Source: Verrucomicrobiales bacterium (GTDB lineage Bacteria > Verrucomicrobiota > Verrucomicrobiia > Limisphaerales > JAQGOY01). Taken from it: 44,885 bases of DNA. Position 1 is the stretch's first letter, and every line of letters starts with the position of its first letter. A program made the position numbers and the translations under genes. The notes beneath the pieces were generated by a model. That model was not told where the DNA came from and made no database searches. It worked only from the letters and a program-made list of their open reading frames with translations. Shown in pieces: positions 25,250 through 34,973 of the stretch. Where the stretch lies: contig JAQGOY010000264.1 of the NCBI GenBank assembly GCA_028293375.1, positions 1 to 44,885 on the forward strand. The letters are read 5' to 3'.

Positions 25250-26449
25250 ATGCGGATTGCTTTCATGTCTCACGAGCCGTTTTATCCTCCATCCGGTGGA
25301 GGCTCGGCTGAAGGCATTTACCTGATCCGCGAGATGATTAGACGCAAATGGGATGTCACCGTCTTTTGCCCTCGCATAGAAAACCAGGCTCAGGTGGAAC
25401 GTGATTTTGGAATCAAAGTGGTTCCATTCAATACCTGGCAGATGGGCAGATACGCCCAATTCCGAAATGGAAAATACCTGGTGTTTCCGTTTTTCCTGGA
25501 ACGTCTCGTTCGAAAGGACCACGCCAGGAAAGCTTTTGATATTTTCTTTTCCCAACATGCCATAGCGGCCGTTACGGCAGGACGATTGAAGCAAGCGACA
25601 GGAGTTTGCACCGTGATGAATTTTTTGGATTACCTGACCGGCTTCATGGAAACCTGGCCGGGATGGGCCATGCCCAAGCCAGCGCTTCGACGATTGATGA
25701 GCTTCGAGTTGAAGTTACCCGCAAAATACCAGGTGGACGCAGTGCTCACGGTTTCTGACACATTGAAAGAAAAATTTGAAGGCGCCGGATACCCGGAAAA
25801 GAAGATTCTGCCCATCTATTACGGATTTGACCACAACCTCTTCCAGTTGCGCCCCCACCAACCGATAGCCAGTTCATCACCTCTAGTCGTGATGCATGGA
25901 TCTTTCGACAAGCATCACTTGGGGGAAATTGCCGAACACGCCATCCTGTCGGTGGCGAGGCGATTTCCGCAGGTTCGCTTCCGATTTGTAGGAAAAAATA
26001 CCGCAGCGGTAAGCCAGCTTTTCGAAGCAGTTAAGAAGGCAAATCCCTCGGTGAATTTGGAAAACACCAACTTTGTTCCCTACCAGGAAGTTCCAAAACT
26101 ATTGGCAGAGGCGAGTGTAGGCATGGTCCCGTATGAAGAATCGACCGGAACAAATTCAGCTTTCGTGGCAAAGATCGTGGAATACGCCGCGCTTGGCATC
26201 CCGGTGGCGAGCACCCCGGTTTCAAGCGTCAAAAAATACTTCAGAAACACCAACCTGATTCGCTTTTCGACATTCGATGGCGAATCACTCGCGAAGGACA
26301 TTTGTCACTGGCTGGCAACATCTGCCCAAACGATCGAGCCCCTGGCTCGCGAAGCGGCGGCAAAAGTGCGGGAAGAACTGGCCTGGGAAGTGATCGCCCA
26401 AAAAGCAATGGACTTCACGGAAGAGACATTTCGCCAGTCGAAGGTTTGA
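25250..26449 (+). CDS. glycosyltransferase family 4 (GT-B)
   Basis: A retaining GT-B glycosyltransferase of 399 residues. The N-terminal half has the opening RIAFMSHEPFYPPSGGGSAEGIYLIREM, where the GGG loop meets the acceptor. The C-terminal half binds the sugar nucleotide (VMHGSFDKHHLGE, RFVGKN, NFVPYQEVPKLLAEASVGMVPY, KIVEYAALGIPVASTPV). The ATG at 25250 follows in-frame TTG codons at 25244 and 25247 and is the best start. Donor and acceptor are unknown. It ends 23 bp before the convergent xseA. Confidence 0.87.
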   Translation: MRIAFMSHEPFYPPSGGGSAEGIYLIREMIRRKWDVTVFCPRIENQAQVERDFGIKVVPFNTWQMGRYAQFRNGKYLVFPFFLERLVRKDHARKAFDIFFSQHAIAAVTAGRLKQATGVCTVMNFLDYLTGFMETWPGWAMPKPALRRLMSFELKLPAKYQVDAVLTVSDTLKEKFEGAGYPEKKILPIYYGFDHNLFQLRPHQPIASSSPLVVMHGSFDKHHLGEIAEHAILSVARRFPQVRFRFVGKNTAAVSQLFEAVKKANPSVNLENTNFVPYQEVPKLLAEASVGMVPYEESTGTNSAFVAKIVEYAALGIPVASTPVSSVKKYFRNTNLIRFSTFDGESLAKDICHWLATSAQTIEPLAREAAAKVREELAWEVIAQKAMDFTEETFRQSKV

Positions 26450-26472
26450 GTGAATTACTATACTTGGTTTCT

Positions 26473-27924
26473 TCAAAAAAGTTCTGCCTGTTGGTCTGCC
26501 GAACTACTGCTTAACGCTTTTTTTCGAGAACCTGAAACCGTGGATTTGATTTCCCCGGCGGCCAATTTAGTGATGATTTTCTGACCCGCAACCGTGTCGC
26601 CGGGGTGACGAATGACTTTCCCGCTTGCCGCATCGAGAGTGATGGAATATCCGCGCGAAACCACGTTCGAGGGCGATAATAATCTCAACCGGGTATCCAG
26701 ATCCTGAAGCCTTTGCTTGGTTTTGAACAAGGAATGCCGGGTTCGCTCATGCAAACGGAGCGCCGCCTGGTCCAAGATAATCTTACGGTTCCTAATTAAA
26801 TTTTGTGGAGAAAGTCTTTTTAGTCTATCAGTCAAACCGATTGCCGCCTCCTGGTATTTTTTCAGGTCATGGCGGCAGCATCGGTACAGCCTGAGCAGCA
26901 ATTCGTCCAGGTATTGGGATCTTTCCTGCAAAACTCTCCTGGGATGTTTTCGCTGCAATCGTTGGGCCCATTGGGCGGTGGCGAGTTGTTTGCGTCCAAG
27001 TTGAAGAAGCACCCTTTGCTTCATGGTTTGTCCGACCTGCGAGATAAATTTACAACTGGAGAAAACTCCTTCCGTGATGATTTCAGCGGCTGCGCTGGGG
27101 GTGGCAGCGCGGAGATCCGCCACGAAATCAGAAATCGTAAAATCAATTTCATGCCCCACCGCGCTCACCACGGGTAGTTTGGAAACGAAAATGGCACGGG
27201 CCACGATTTCTTCATTAAATGCCCACAAATCTTCCAGGCTTCCGCCGCCACGTGTAACCAAAATCAAATCGATGGAACCTGGATGCTTATCATTCCAATC
27301 GTTGAGACTCGCGATTGCCTGGGCAATTTCCGGGGCAGCCCCCTGCCCCTGCACCCGTGCTGGCGCGAGAATTATTTTGAGCCCGGCGTGGCGTCTTTGA
27401 ATGACGTGGAGAACATCTTTAATAGCTGCGCCGGTAGGAGATGTAACCAATCCCACTCGCTGCGGAAATCGCGGCAGCGGGCGTTTGCGCTCGGGAGCAA
27501 ATAGCCCTTCGACAGCAAGCCGGGCCTTCAATTGCTCAAACGCTGCCTGAAGCGCGCCGACGCCCTCCAGCTCACAGGCTGTTACTCGGAGTTGATATTG
27601 GCCCCTTGCTTCGTAAACGGTGATGTCCCCCTGCAGGTTGACTTTAACCCCGTCCTGTAAAACGGATCGCGAGGCGATTGCTTCACCGCGGAATAAAACA
27701 CAGGAAAGCTGCGCTCCGGCATCCTTCAAGGTGAAGTAAGCATGGCCTGAACTTTGATTCCGCAGGTTGGTAATTTCACCTTTCACCCAGACCCGGGTGA
27801 TGTGGCGCTCCAGAAGTTTTTTGATTTGCCCAGTCAACTCCTGGACTGTCAGGGCAGTTCGAGCAGCGCCTAACGTCGGTTTCGCATCCGAAAAATCCCA
27901 CTGGTTGGATGTCTCACGCGCCAT
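26473..27924 (-). CDS. xseA: exodeoxyribonuclease VII large subunit
   Basis: XseA is the catalytic subunit of exonuclease VII, which cuts single-stranded DNA from both ends into oligonucleotides. The 483-residue protein has the N-terminal OB-fold (VKGEITNLRNQSSGHAYFTLKD), followed by the catalytic domain with VGLVTSPTGAAIKDVL, LVTRGGGSLEDLWAFNEE and AVGHEIDFTISDFVADLRA. The long helical C-terminal part carries the subunit-binding coiled coil and ends with the SRGYSI...G segment. The small subunit xseB is not seen downstream within the window. Its start overlaps the ymdB gene end by 11 bp. Confidence 0.96.
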   Translation of the reverse strand: MARETSNQWDFSDAKPTLGAARTALTVQELTGQIKKLLERHITRVWVKGEITNLRNQSSGHAYFTLKDAGAQLSCVLFRGEAIASRSVLQDGVKVNLQGDITVYEARGQYQLRVTACELEGVGALQAAFEQLKARLAVEGLFAPERKRPLPRFPQRVGLVTSPTGAAIKDVLHVIQRRHAGLKIILAPARVQGQGAAPEIAQAIASLNDWNDKHPGSIDLILVTRGGGSLEDLWAFNEEIVARAIFVSKLPVVSAVGHEIDFTISDFVADLRAATPSAAAEIITEGVFSSCKFISQVGQTMKQRVLLQLGRKQLATAQWAQRLQRKHPRRVLQERSQYLDELLLRLYRCCRHDLKKYQEAAIGLTDRLKRLSPQNLIRNRKIILDQAALRLHERTRHSLFKTKQRLQDLDTRLRLLSPSNVVSRGYSITLDAASGKVIRHPGDTVAGQKIITKLAAGEIKSTVSGSRKKALSSSSADQQAELF

Positions 27925-28711
27925 GTTCTTCCAATGGTTCTGAAATCCGAATAATCGAGACGGCTCTGCCGGTTTGGGGCTCTATCTCAATCACACAGCC
28001 CTGGAGCCGAACGTTTCCCTTTGCCACTCCAAACCGCTGTGGCGTGTTTTTTTGAAATCGTTCGATGATAGGTTCAATTTCTCGCCCCAAAACGCTTTCA
28101 TGAGGCCCGGTAAATCCTGCATCGCATAGAAAGGCAGTGCCACCCGGGAAGATTTGTTCATCTGCAGTTTGAACGTGGGTATGTGTTCCAATGACTGCGG
28201 ACACTTTTCCGTCGAGCATGCGCGCCATCGCAATCTTCTCGGAAGTCGCCTCAGCGTGAATATCCACCAAAATAATCTTCGTTGCCTTCCGCATTTCTTC
28301 GACTATTCCCCCTGCCATGTTAAATGGGTTTTCGAGAGCTGCCATGAAGGTCCTTCCCTGCAGGTTAAGCACTCCGATGGAAGCTCCCCCTTCACGGGAA
28401 ACAACAGTGAACCCCTGGCCGAGAGTCCCTGCTGGATAATTTGCAGGGCGCACAAATCTTTTTTCTTCCCTCAAAAGATGAGTCACCTCTTTCTGGTCCC
28501 AAAGATGGTCTCCAGAAGTAATGACATCAACCCCCGCAGTAAAAATAGCCTCCGCAGTGGCTGGAGTGATGCCCGATCCCCCGGCCGAATTTTCGCCATT
28601 GGCCACCACGAAATGGAGTCCGTGGCGCTCTTTTAAACGCGGTAAAAGAGAGGTCACCGCCCGGCGTCCGGGCTCACCCACAATGTCTCCAATGAAAAGG
28701 ATCTTGATCAC
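27914..28711 (-). CDS. ymdB: YmdB-family metallophosphoesterase (TIGR00282 type)
   Basis: A 265-residue calcineurin-like phosphoesterase that uses two metal ions. Metal-binding motifs are GDIVGEPGR, NGENSAGG, SGDHLWDQ, DIHAEATSEK and GTHTHVQTAD, in the order typical of YmdB. The family is described as cleaving 2',3'-cyclic nucleotides; in Bacillus it affects biofilm and RNA turnover. Length and all motifs are normal. It is translationally linked to xseA (11-bp overlap) and divergent from the DUF3500 gene. Confidence 0.9.
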   Translation of the reverse strand: MIKILFIGDIVGEPGRRAVTSLLPRLKERHGLHFVVANGENSAGGSGITPATAEAIFTAGVDVITSGDHLWDQKEVTHLLREEKRFVRPANYPAGTLGQGFTVVSREGGASIGVLNLQGRTFMAALENPFNMAGGIVEEMRKATKIILVDIHAEATSEKIAMARMLDGKVSAVIGTHTHVQTADEQIFPGGTAFLCDAGFTGPHESVLGREIEPIIERFQKNTPQRFGVAKGNVRLQGCVIEIEPQTGRAVSIIRISEPLEEHGA

Positions 28712-28819
28712 AAAATCGAATGCCTAACGAAATGTTGATATAATCGAGTCATGGGGAGAAAGCCATTTCTTCTTTTGTGTTGCCATGTCAGTGCAGAATA
28801 TCGAAAGTTTGAGACTCAT

Positions 28820-29845
28820 ATGCTACCGACTAAACTCCTTCTTGGAATCGGCCTGCTGACCGCTTTTTTTACGTCAGTGGTTCAAGCTCACAATCCGGCC
28901 GCAGAAATGGCGGATGCAGCCAACAATTATTTGGCGACCCTGACCCCCGAGCAAAAGGAAAAAGGGGTGTTTGAGTTCAAGGCAGATGAACGTGAGAACT
29001 GGCATTTCATCCCGAAAAAAAGGAACGGTCTGCCGATAAAGGAAATGACTCATTTCCAAAGGCCCCTGGCCCATGCCCTTCTCGCCAGCGCGTTGAGCCC
29101 TCACGGTTTCGCGAAGGCTGAAACGATTATGAGTTTGGAAGAAGTGCTCCGGGTGATGGAATTGAAAAACCCCGGGATGGTGCGCGATCCAGAAATGTAT
29201 TTTGTTTCCATTTTCGGAGAACCTTCCACCAACAAGACGTGGGGATGGCGCGTGGAAGGCCACCACCTCTCGGTGAACTTTACCATCGCGGATGGCGCCA
29301 ATATTTCCTCCACCCCCTCTTTCCTTGGATCAAATCCCGGTGAAATTAAAGACGGACCGCGCAAGGGATTGAGAGTCCTGGCTCACGAAGAAGAACTGGG
29401 TAGAGCGCTGATTAAGGCCCTCGATCACGATCAACAAAGCGTAGCCGTCTACACCAACAAGACTCCCTCGGACATTATTACGCTGGCTGCGCGACAAGTT
29501 TCCGCCCTCGCTACCGTCGGCCTCCCCGCCTCAAAAATGACCAAACCACAGCAGGAAATGCTTAGGGCACTGATCAACGAATACATTTCACGGGATCGCG
29601 CCGAGTTGGCCGACACCGATTGGAAGAAGATCGAAAAGGGAGGATTCGATAATATTAACTTCGCCTGGGCAGGTGGGTTTGAGGCTGGCCAGCCCCATTA
29701 CTATCGCGTGCAGGGCCCCACTTTCCTCCTGGAGTACGACAATACTCAAAACAACAATAATCATATTCATGCAGTATGGCGGGACTTCGATCATGATTTC
29801 GGACGCGACATACTGGGTGAGCACTATAAGAACTCACCGCATTGA
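28820..29845 (+). CDS. secreted DUF3500 protein
   Basis: A 341-residue exported protein with signal peptide MLPTKLLLGIGLLTAFFTSV (cleavage near VQA). The body matches DUF3500: an MADAANNYLATLTPEQ opening, SIFGEPSTNKTWGWRVEGHH-type central motif, and the end HYYRVQGPTFLLEYDNTQ followed by NHIHAVWRDFDHDFG. Conserved His and Asp residues suggest a metal site, but no activity is established to my knowledge. The ATG at 28820 is chosen over the ATG at 28751, because it puts the signal peptide at the N-terminus. Its stop overlaps the start of the methyltransferase gene. Confidence 0.85.
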   Translation: MLPTKLLLGIGLLTAFFTSVVQAHNPAAEMADAANNYLATLTPEQKEKGVFEFKADERENWHFIPKKRNGLPIKEMTHFQRPLAHALLASALSPHGFAKAETIMSLEEVLRVMELKNPGMVRDPEMYFVSIFGEPSTNKTWGWRVEGHHLSVNFTIADGANISSTPSFLGSNPGEIKDGPRKGLRVLAHEEELGRALIKALDHDQQSVAVYTNKTPSDIITLAARQVSALATVGLPASKMTKPQQEMLRALINEYISRDRAELADTDWKKIEKGGFDNINFAWAGGFEAGQPHYYRVQGPTFLLEYDNTQNNNNHIHAVWRDFDHDFGRDILGEHYKNSPH

Positions 29846-30990
29846 ACACTTTAGAAAACGCGCCTCTGCAAGTGGGGGCCATTCTTTCGGTTTCCATTGA
29901 GGATATTGCGTTTGGTGGCGAAGGCGTTGCCCGGCTCGAAGATTTCGTTATATTCATTCCCTTTGTAAATGTTGGAGAAGTGGTCGAAGCGGAGATCATC
30001 GAAGTCAAAAAGCGTTTTGCCCGGGCGAAACTAATCTCCGTCAAAACCCCCTCTCCCAACCGGGTAATTCCTTTCTGCCCGTATTTCACGGATTGCGGGG
30101 GGTGCCAATACCAGCAAATGGCTTACTCCGAACAATTGCGCGTGAAGGGAAAACAAATCAGCGATCTCTTGTCACGAATGGGAAAAGTCGACCCCCTAAA
30201 AGTCCAGCCAATCATTGGTTCCCCGAAAGAGTACGGATATCGAAATCGGATCATGATTCGCAGTCAGTGGGACAAATTCAAACAGGGGCTGAACATTGGT
30301 TTCATCAAGCATGACAATCGACTGGTGGTTGATATCCAGGAATGCAAAATATCCGAACCGGAACTCAACGAGGAAATACAGAAAGTTCGAAAGAATCCCC
30401 CTCCCAAAGGAGGCATCAAGGTGGTGCTGCGGAAACTACCGGAAAACTGGGTCCTACCGAGAGATTCCTTCTTTCAAAATAATTTCTTTCTATTGCCTAA
30501 ACTGGTGGAGGAAGTTCGGGCGCGCATCAAGGAAAGCGGCGTGGAATATCTGGTGGATGCCTTCTGCGGCGTGGGATTTTTCAGCATCGAGCTGGCGGAC
30601 ATCCTCAAGGGCTTTACCGGTGTGGAGGTGGATATCGCGGCGATCAAAGCAGCAAAGCAAAATGCCGTTAACCGGGGGATAACCAATGGGACCTATCTCG
30701 CCGGCAGAACCGAAGATCTCCTCCCCGGCATCCTGGAAAAATTCGACCCTGCCAGGACAGCGCTACTCATTGATCCACCCCGGACCGGGTGTCTTCCCGA
30801 CACCCTTGCCTTGATCAAGCACGTAAAACCGAGGCAGATCGTTTACATCTCCTGCCATCCTGCTACTCTTGCACGCGATTTGAACATTCTTACTGAAGAT
30901 AATGTCTTTGAACTCAAACAAGTGACCCCTCTCGATATGTTTCCCCAAACGCAACATGTGGAATGTGTGGCAGATCTTCGATTGAAATAA
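29842..30990 (+). CDS. RlmD/RumA-type 23S rRNA (uracil-5-)-methyltransferase
   Basis: A 382-residue class I SAM-dependent RNA methyltransferase. An N-terminal TRAM domain (about residues 10-68) is followed by a cysteine set for a 4Fe-4S cluster (Cys79, Cys85, Cys88 and Cys168). The SAM-binding motif is VDAFCGVGFFSIELA, then DPPRTGC, and the catalytic Cys338 in YISCHPATLARD. The whole is the uracil-C5 methylase layout acting on rRNA or tRNA; the exact target base is not fixed by sequence. The start is TTG at 29842, overlapping the previous stop (TTGA), because the TRAM domain begins soon after and no ATG is available. Confidence 0.87.
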   Translation: MNTLENAPLQVGAILSVSIEDIAFGGEGVARLEDFVIFIPFVNVGEVVEAEIIEVKKRFARAKLISVKTPSPNRVIPFCPYFTDCGGCQYQQMAYSEQLRVKGKQISDLLSRMGKVDPLKVQPIIGSPKEYGYRNRIMIRSQWDKFKQGLNIGFIKHDNRLVVDIQECKISEPELNEEIQKVRKNPPPKGGIKVVLRKLPENWVLPRDSFFQNNFFLLPKLVEEVRARIKESGVEYLVDAFCGVGFFSIELADILKGFTGVEVDIAAIKAAKQNAVNRGITNGTYLAGRTEDLLPGILEKFDPARTALLIDPPRTGCLPDTLALIKHVKPRQIVYISCHPATLARDLNILTEDNVFELKQVTPLDMFPQTQHVECVADLRLK

Positions 30991-31004
30991 TTTTTATCTG
31001 ACCC

Positions 31005-33809
31005 ATGAGCAACGAATCAACAGCCAAGAATTCACGGAACATTACCCTGGTGGTTTTTTTCGGTTTTCTGGCAGCTTTTCTATTCACCATGAACCGCTGG
31101 GTCAACCTCAGCAGCGTGCATGTCCTTGCTCAATCGTCCGGCTGGGAGTGGCGGCCTCTCCTGGTGGCGCCGCTTTTGGTTCTGATTGAGAAAACCGGAG
31201 CGTTGCTTCCGATTTCAAACCGCGTGCTGTATTTTAATCTGCTTTCCGTCGTCTCGGCGGCACTCACCCTGGCCCTGCTGGCTCGCTCTGTAGTTCTTCT
31301 CCCCAATGACCGAACTAAAGAGCAACGCTCCCGGTTGCCAGAAGATGGAACCGAACCCCTACTGATTCGCTGGCTTCCTCCGCTGGTGGCAACTTGCGTC
31401 TGCGGTTTTCAACTTACTTTCTGGGAAAATGCCACCAACTTCACCGGGGAAATGATTGATATTCTCATCTTCGCCTACACCATTCGTGGCATCCTGGAGT
31501 TTCGGGCCTCTCACAAGCACTCCTGGTTGTATAAAGCGGCCTTTGTTTACGGGCTGGGGATGACGAATAATTGGGCTCTGATTGGTTTCTTGCCGTTTTT
31601 TATTGCAGCCATTCTTTGGATAAAGCGGCTCGACTTTTTTTACTTCCAGTTCCTGGCCCGGCTCATTGGGTATGGACTCCTGGGATTGCTATTCTACCTG
31701 GTCATCCCTTTGTTTTATCTTCACCACCCCACGCTTACCTTTATTGATCTGCTGAAAAACAACCTGGGAACACAAAGGGCTTATTTATTCAATACTCCCC
31801 GCTGGCTTCCGCTGGTATTTTCAGTCTTTTCCATCATTCCCATTATTTTAATGGCCATTAAATGGCCCAGCCGGATGGATGCGAACGCGCTGGCCCAGGC
31901 CCTTTCCAAAGTGTTGTTTCGCTTGATTCACCTTTTCTTTTTGCTGCTGAGCCTCTGGGTAGCTTTCGATTATAAGTTCAGTCCGAGGACCATTGAACCA
32001 ACAATCGGACTGAGTTTCCTGACATTCTATTATTTAAGCGCTCTGAGCATCGGTTATTATTTGAAGTATTGCTTGCTGGTTTTCGGAGTTACAGCCCATC
32101 AGACCTGGGAACGCGAGAAAGGGATTTTTGCAGCTCTTACGAAAACAGTGTATTTCGTGGTGCTGGCAGGCGCCATTCTGGCTCCCGTAGCGATTATCCT
32201 TCGGACTTCTCCTGCTTTGAGAATCGAAAACGGTCCTGCGTTGAAAGCTACCGCAGAGTTAATGAAGAGTGAACTGCCTGCAAAACCCACCGCCATACTG
32301 AGCGACGATATTACCAGGCTTTATTTGGTCCAGGCAATTTACGCAACCGAGGGACCATCCAATCCACATTTCTATTTTGACACGGCCTCTCTTCCCAACC
32401 TCAGTTACTTCCAACGAATTGGAACCGTTTATCCTGGGCTCCAAGCCAGGATAAAGATTCCGGAAAAAGCAGCGGTTGTTGACACCTATACGTTGATTCA
32501 ATGGCTCGTGGAACTGAAAAAGGATCATGATATCTATTATTTGCATCCCAGCTTTGGATATTACTTCGAGAAATTTCAGATGCGTCCCCATGGACTTGTT
32601 TACGAACTTCAGGAATATCCTCCAAACGAACTCACCGCGCCGGGGCTTTCCCCGGAGGAAGTCAAAATGAACCTGGCAGTATGGAGGGACCCCCTGATCC
32701 AAAATATTCGGGCGATAAAAGCTCCTCCCGAAACGCGAATTTCCCTGGAATACCTAAGGCATGGCCTTTCACGAGCCTGTAATTTCCTGGCGGTTGAACT
32801 CCAGAAGCAAAATCTGCTCAAAGAAGCGTCCGAAATGTTCGCGACTTCACTTTCCCTGAACTCCGAAAACTACAGTGCCATCATCAATCTCGAATTCAAC
32901 AAGGTTCTGGCCAACGGAACCCCGAGGACCATTGAATTGTCTCCCGCTCTTTCCAAAAAGCTGGTTAACCTCAACTTCGAAGATTCCTTGAATATTAACG
33001 GCCCCTACGACGAATTGAGCTATACCTTCCGACTCGGCGAGATTTTTGGCTCGTTCGGCAACCTCCGGCAGGGAGCGCAACAATTTCAACGGATAATTTC
33101 GCTCGTTCCAACCAATGTTCCCGCCCGTCTGAATCTGGCCAAACTGTACATCGACATGCGTTTTACAGCCAAAGCATCCGATCTGATTGAACAGCTCAAG
33201 CGATCTCCCGATTACAAAAAGGATTCGCCACTCGAGTATGAGCTTTTAAATATTGAGTCCCTGAATTATCTCGCCGCCAGGGAGTTTGAAAAAGGTGAAA
33301 AGTTAATGACGGAAACCATCACGAAAAACCCGAAAAACCCGGTTCTTCAATCGATGCTCACTCAATGGTATCTCACCACACGCCGCACCACCAACGCCAT
33401 GGAGAACGTGGAAGTTGAACTGAAGATGAATCCCAAAAACACCCGGGCGCTTTTGACCCGGGCCGGTTTGCTGATGATGTGGAGAAAGTTCGACCAGGCA
33501 TTGCCTATTTTTGATACCGTCCTCGCTCTGGAGCCAGACAACCAAAATGCCTTGCAGGACAAAGCCATCACGCTATTTCAACTCAATAAGTTTGCTGAAG
33601 CCAAAATTGCCTACATGGCTTTGAAAGCAAAAGCTCCTGAAAATTACGTGGCATATTATGGACTCGGTGAAATTGCCTACAAGGAGCACGACAGGAAAGC
33701 TGCCGTGGAATATTACTCCAATTATCTGAAATACGCCCCGGCGAGCTCACCTGAATCCAAATCTGTTCAGGAACACCTGATTAATGCCAAGAAGAACCAG
33801 TGGAATTGA
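31005..33809 (+). CDS. DUF2723 membrane protein with C-terminal TPR repeats
   Basis: A 934-residue protein. The first about 390 residues hold roughly ten membrane segments with the DUF2723 look (FWENATNFTGEMIDIL, YGLGMTNNW), a family related to membrane-bound GT-C glycosyltransferases that use polyprenyl-linked sugars. The middle part is a soluble domain. From about residue 590 on there are several TPR-like units (for example AQQFQRIISLVPTNVPARLNLAKLYID and FDQALPIFDTVLALEPDNQNALQDKA). It heads a plus-strand group with a GT4 glycosyltransferase (3 bp downstream) and a WecA-like transferase, which suggests glycan or glycoprotein synthesis. The catalytic role is inferred only. Confidence 0.8.
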   Translation: MSNESTAKNSRNITLVVFFGFLAAFLFTMNRWVNLSSVHVLAQSSGWEWRPLLVAPLLVLIEKTGALLPISNRVLYFNLLSVVSAALTLALLARSVVLLPNDRTKEQRSRLPEDGTEPLLIRWLPPLVATCVCGFQLTFWENATNFTGEMIDILIFAYTIRGILEFRASHKHSWLYKAAFVYGLGMTNNWALIGFLPFFIAAILWIKRLDFFYFQFLARLIGYGLLGLLFYLVIPLFYLHHPTLTFIDLLKNNLGTQRAYLFNTPRWLPLVFSVFSIIPIILMAIKWPSRMDANALAQALSKVLFRLIHLFFLLLSLWVAFDYKFSPRTIEPTIGLSFLTFYYLSALSIGYYLKYCLLVFGVTAHQTWEREKGIFAALTKTVYFVVLAGAILAPVAIILRTSPALRIENGPALKATAELMKSELPAKPTAILSDDITRLYLVQAIYATEGPSNPHFYFDTASLPNLSYFQRIGTVYPGLQARIKIPEKAAVVDTYTLIQWLVELKKDHDIYYLHPSFGYYFEKFQMRPHGLVYELQEYPPNELTAPGLSPEEVKMNLAVWRDPLIQNIRAIKAPPETRISLEYLRHGLSRACNFLAVELQKQNLLKEASEMFATSLSLNSENYSAIINLEFNKVLANGTPRTIELSPALSKKLVNLNFEDSLNINGPYDELSYTFRLGEIFGSFGNLRQGAQQFQRIISLVPTNVPARLNLAKLYIDMRFTAKASDLIEQLKRSPDYKKDSPLEYELLNIESLNYLAAREFEKGEKLMTETITKNPKNPVLQSMLTQWYLTTRRTTNAMENVEVELKMNPKNTRALLTRAGLLMMWRKFDQALPIFDTVLALEPDNQNALQDKAITLFQLNKFAEAKIAYMALKAKAPENYVAYYGLGEIAYKEHDRKAAVEYYSNYLKYAPASSPESKSVQEHLINAKKNQWN

Positions 33810-33812
33810 ACC

Positions 33813-34973
33813 ATGAGGGTGACGCATGTCATCACCCGCTTGTGCGTTGGGGGAGCCCAGGAGAACACCATCTCCACTGTCCTTGGGCTCGCTCAAAAAA
33901 AGGATGTAAAGGTAGACTTGATTTCGGGACCCACCATTGGACCCGAAGGATCCTTGGAACGGCTTTTAGAACCATTTCCCGGCGTCCTGAGTGTTCTCCC
34001 CTCTCTCGTTAGGCCGGTCAGGCCCTGGTCCGACCTGCGGGCGTTTTCTGCCCTAAAGAAGCAATTCCAAAAGGACCAGGTCGATCTCGTTCATACCCAT
34101 AGCGGCAAGGCCGGCGTCGTGGGGCGGCTCGCCGCACGAAGCGCCGGCGTTCCGTGCATTATCCACACCATCCATGGCCCTTCTTTTGGAGACTTTCAGG
34201 GCCGCGTGCCCAACCTCGTTTTTACCAGTGCGGAGAAAATCGCGGCCAGGGCCACCACACATTTCATCGTCGTGGCCAATGCCATGCGCGATCAGTATCT
34301 CCGTGCCGGCATTGGTAAAGTTGAAGATTATTCGCGGGTTTTTAGCGGCTTCAACCTCGCCCCTTTTTTGAACTCCACCAATGATTTGGACCTGCGTCAA
34401 AAGCTGGGGATTTCACCCGAGGATATAGTCATCGGCACCGTTGCCCGGCTCTTCGAATTGAAAGGCCATGATGACCTCATCGATATTGCTCCCGCGTTGA
34501 TTCAAAAGCATCCCCGGGTCAAATTCCTTTTTGTGGGAGATGGCGCGCTTCGCTCCAGGTTTGAACAACGCATCACCAGGGCTGGCCTTCAGGCTCAGTT
34601 CGTGTTTACAGGCTTGGTCAAGCCTTCAGAAGTTTCCAGCCACATCGGGATCATGGATATACTCGCCCATCTTTCCCGCAGGGAAGGCCTGCCCCGGGCT
34701 CTGCCGCAGGCCCTGGCTGCACGGAAGCCTGTCGTCGCCTACCGATGCGATGGAGCACCGGAAGTCTGCCTAGAGAACGAAACCGGATTTTTGATCACCC
34801 CCGGAGATTACAGATCCTTGTTGAGTTCCCTGGACGCTCTTTGCTCTGATCCACTGCTCCGAACGCGCCTGGGCGCCAATGGCCACGATTTCGTCAAAGA
34901 CAAATTCGCTGTTGATGTCATGGTCGACTCCATTTATACCCTTTACCGAAAGCTCCTGAAAACGAATCCCTGA
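33813..34973 (+). CDS. glycosyltransferase family 4
   Basis: A 386-residue GT-B enzyme. The N-terminal domain has THVITRLCVGGAQENT, a typical acceptor loop, and VHTHSGKAGVVGRLAAR. The C-terminal domain contains GTVARLFELKGHDDLI, FVGDGALRSRFE, VFTGLVKPSEV and the donor-binding REGLPRALPQALAARKPVVAYRCDGAPEV. It resembles transferases of lipopolysaccharide or capsule clusters. It follows the DUF2723 gene by three bases, and its TGA shares one base with the ATG of the WecA-like gene, so all three are probably co-translated. Confidence 0.9.
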   Translation: MRVTHVITRLCVGGAQENTISTVLGLAQKKDVKVDLISGPTIGPEGSLERLLEPFPGVLSVLPSLVRPVRPWSDLRAFSALKKQFQKDQVDLVHTHSGKAGVVGRLAARSAGVPCIIHTIHGPSFGDFQGRVPNLVFTSAEKIAARATTHFIVVANAMRDQYLRAGIGKVEDYSRVFSGFNLAPFLNSTNDLDLRQKLGISPEDIVIGTVARLFELKGHDDLIDIAPALIQKHPRVKFLFVGDGALRSRFEQRITRAGLQAQFVFTGLVKPSEVSSHIGIMDILAHLSRREGLPRALPQALAARKPVVAYRCDGAPEVCLENETGFLITPGDYRSLLSSLDALCSDPLLRTRLGANGHDFVKDKFAVDVMVDSIYTLYRKLLKTNP

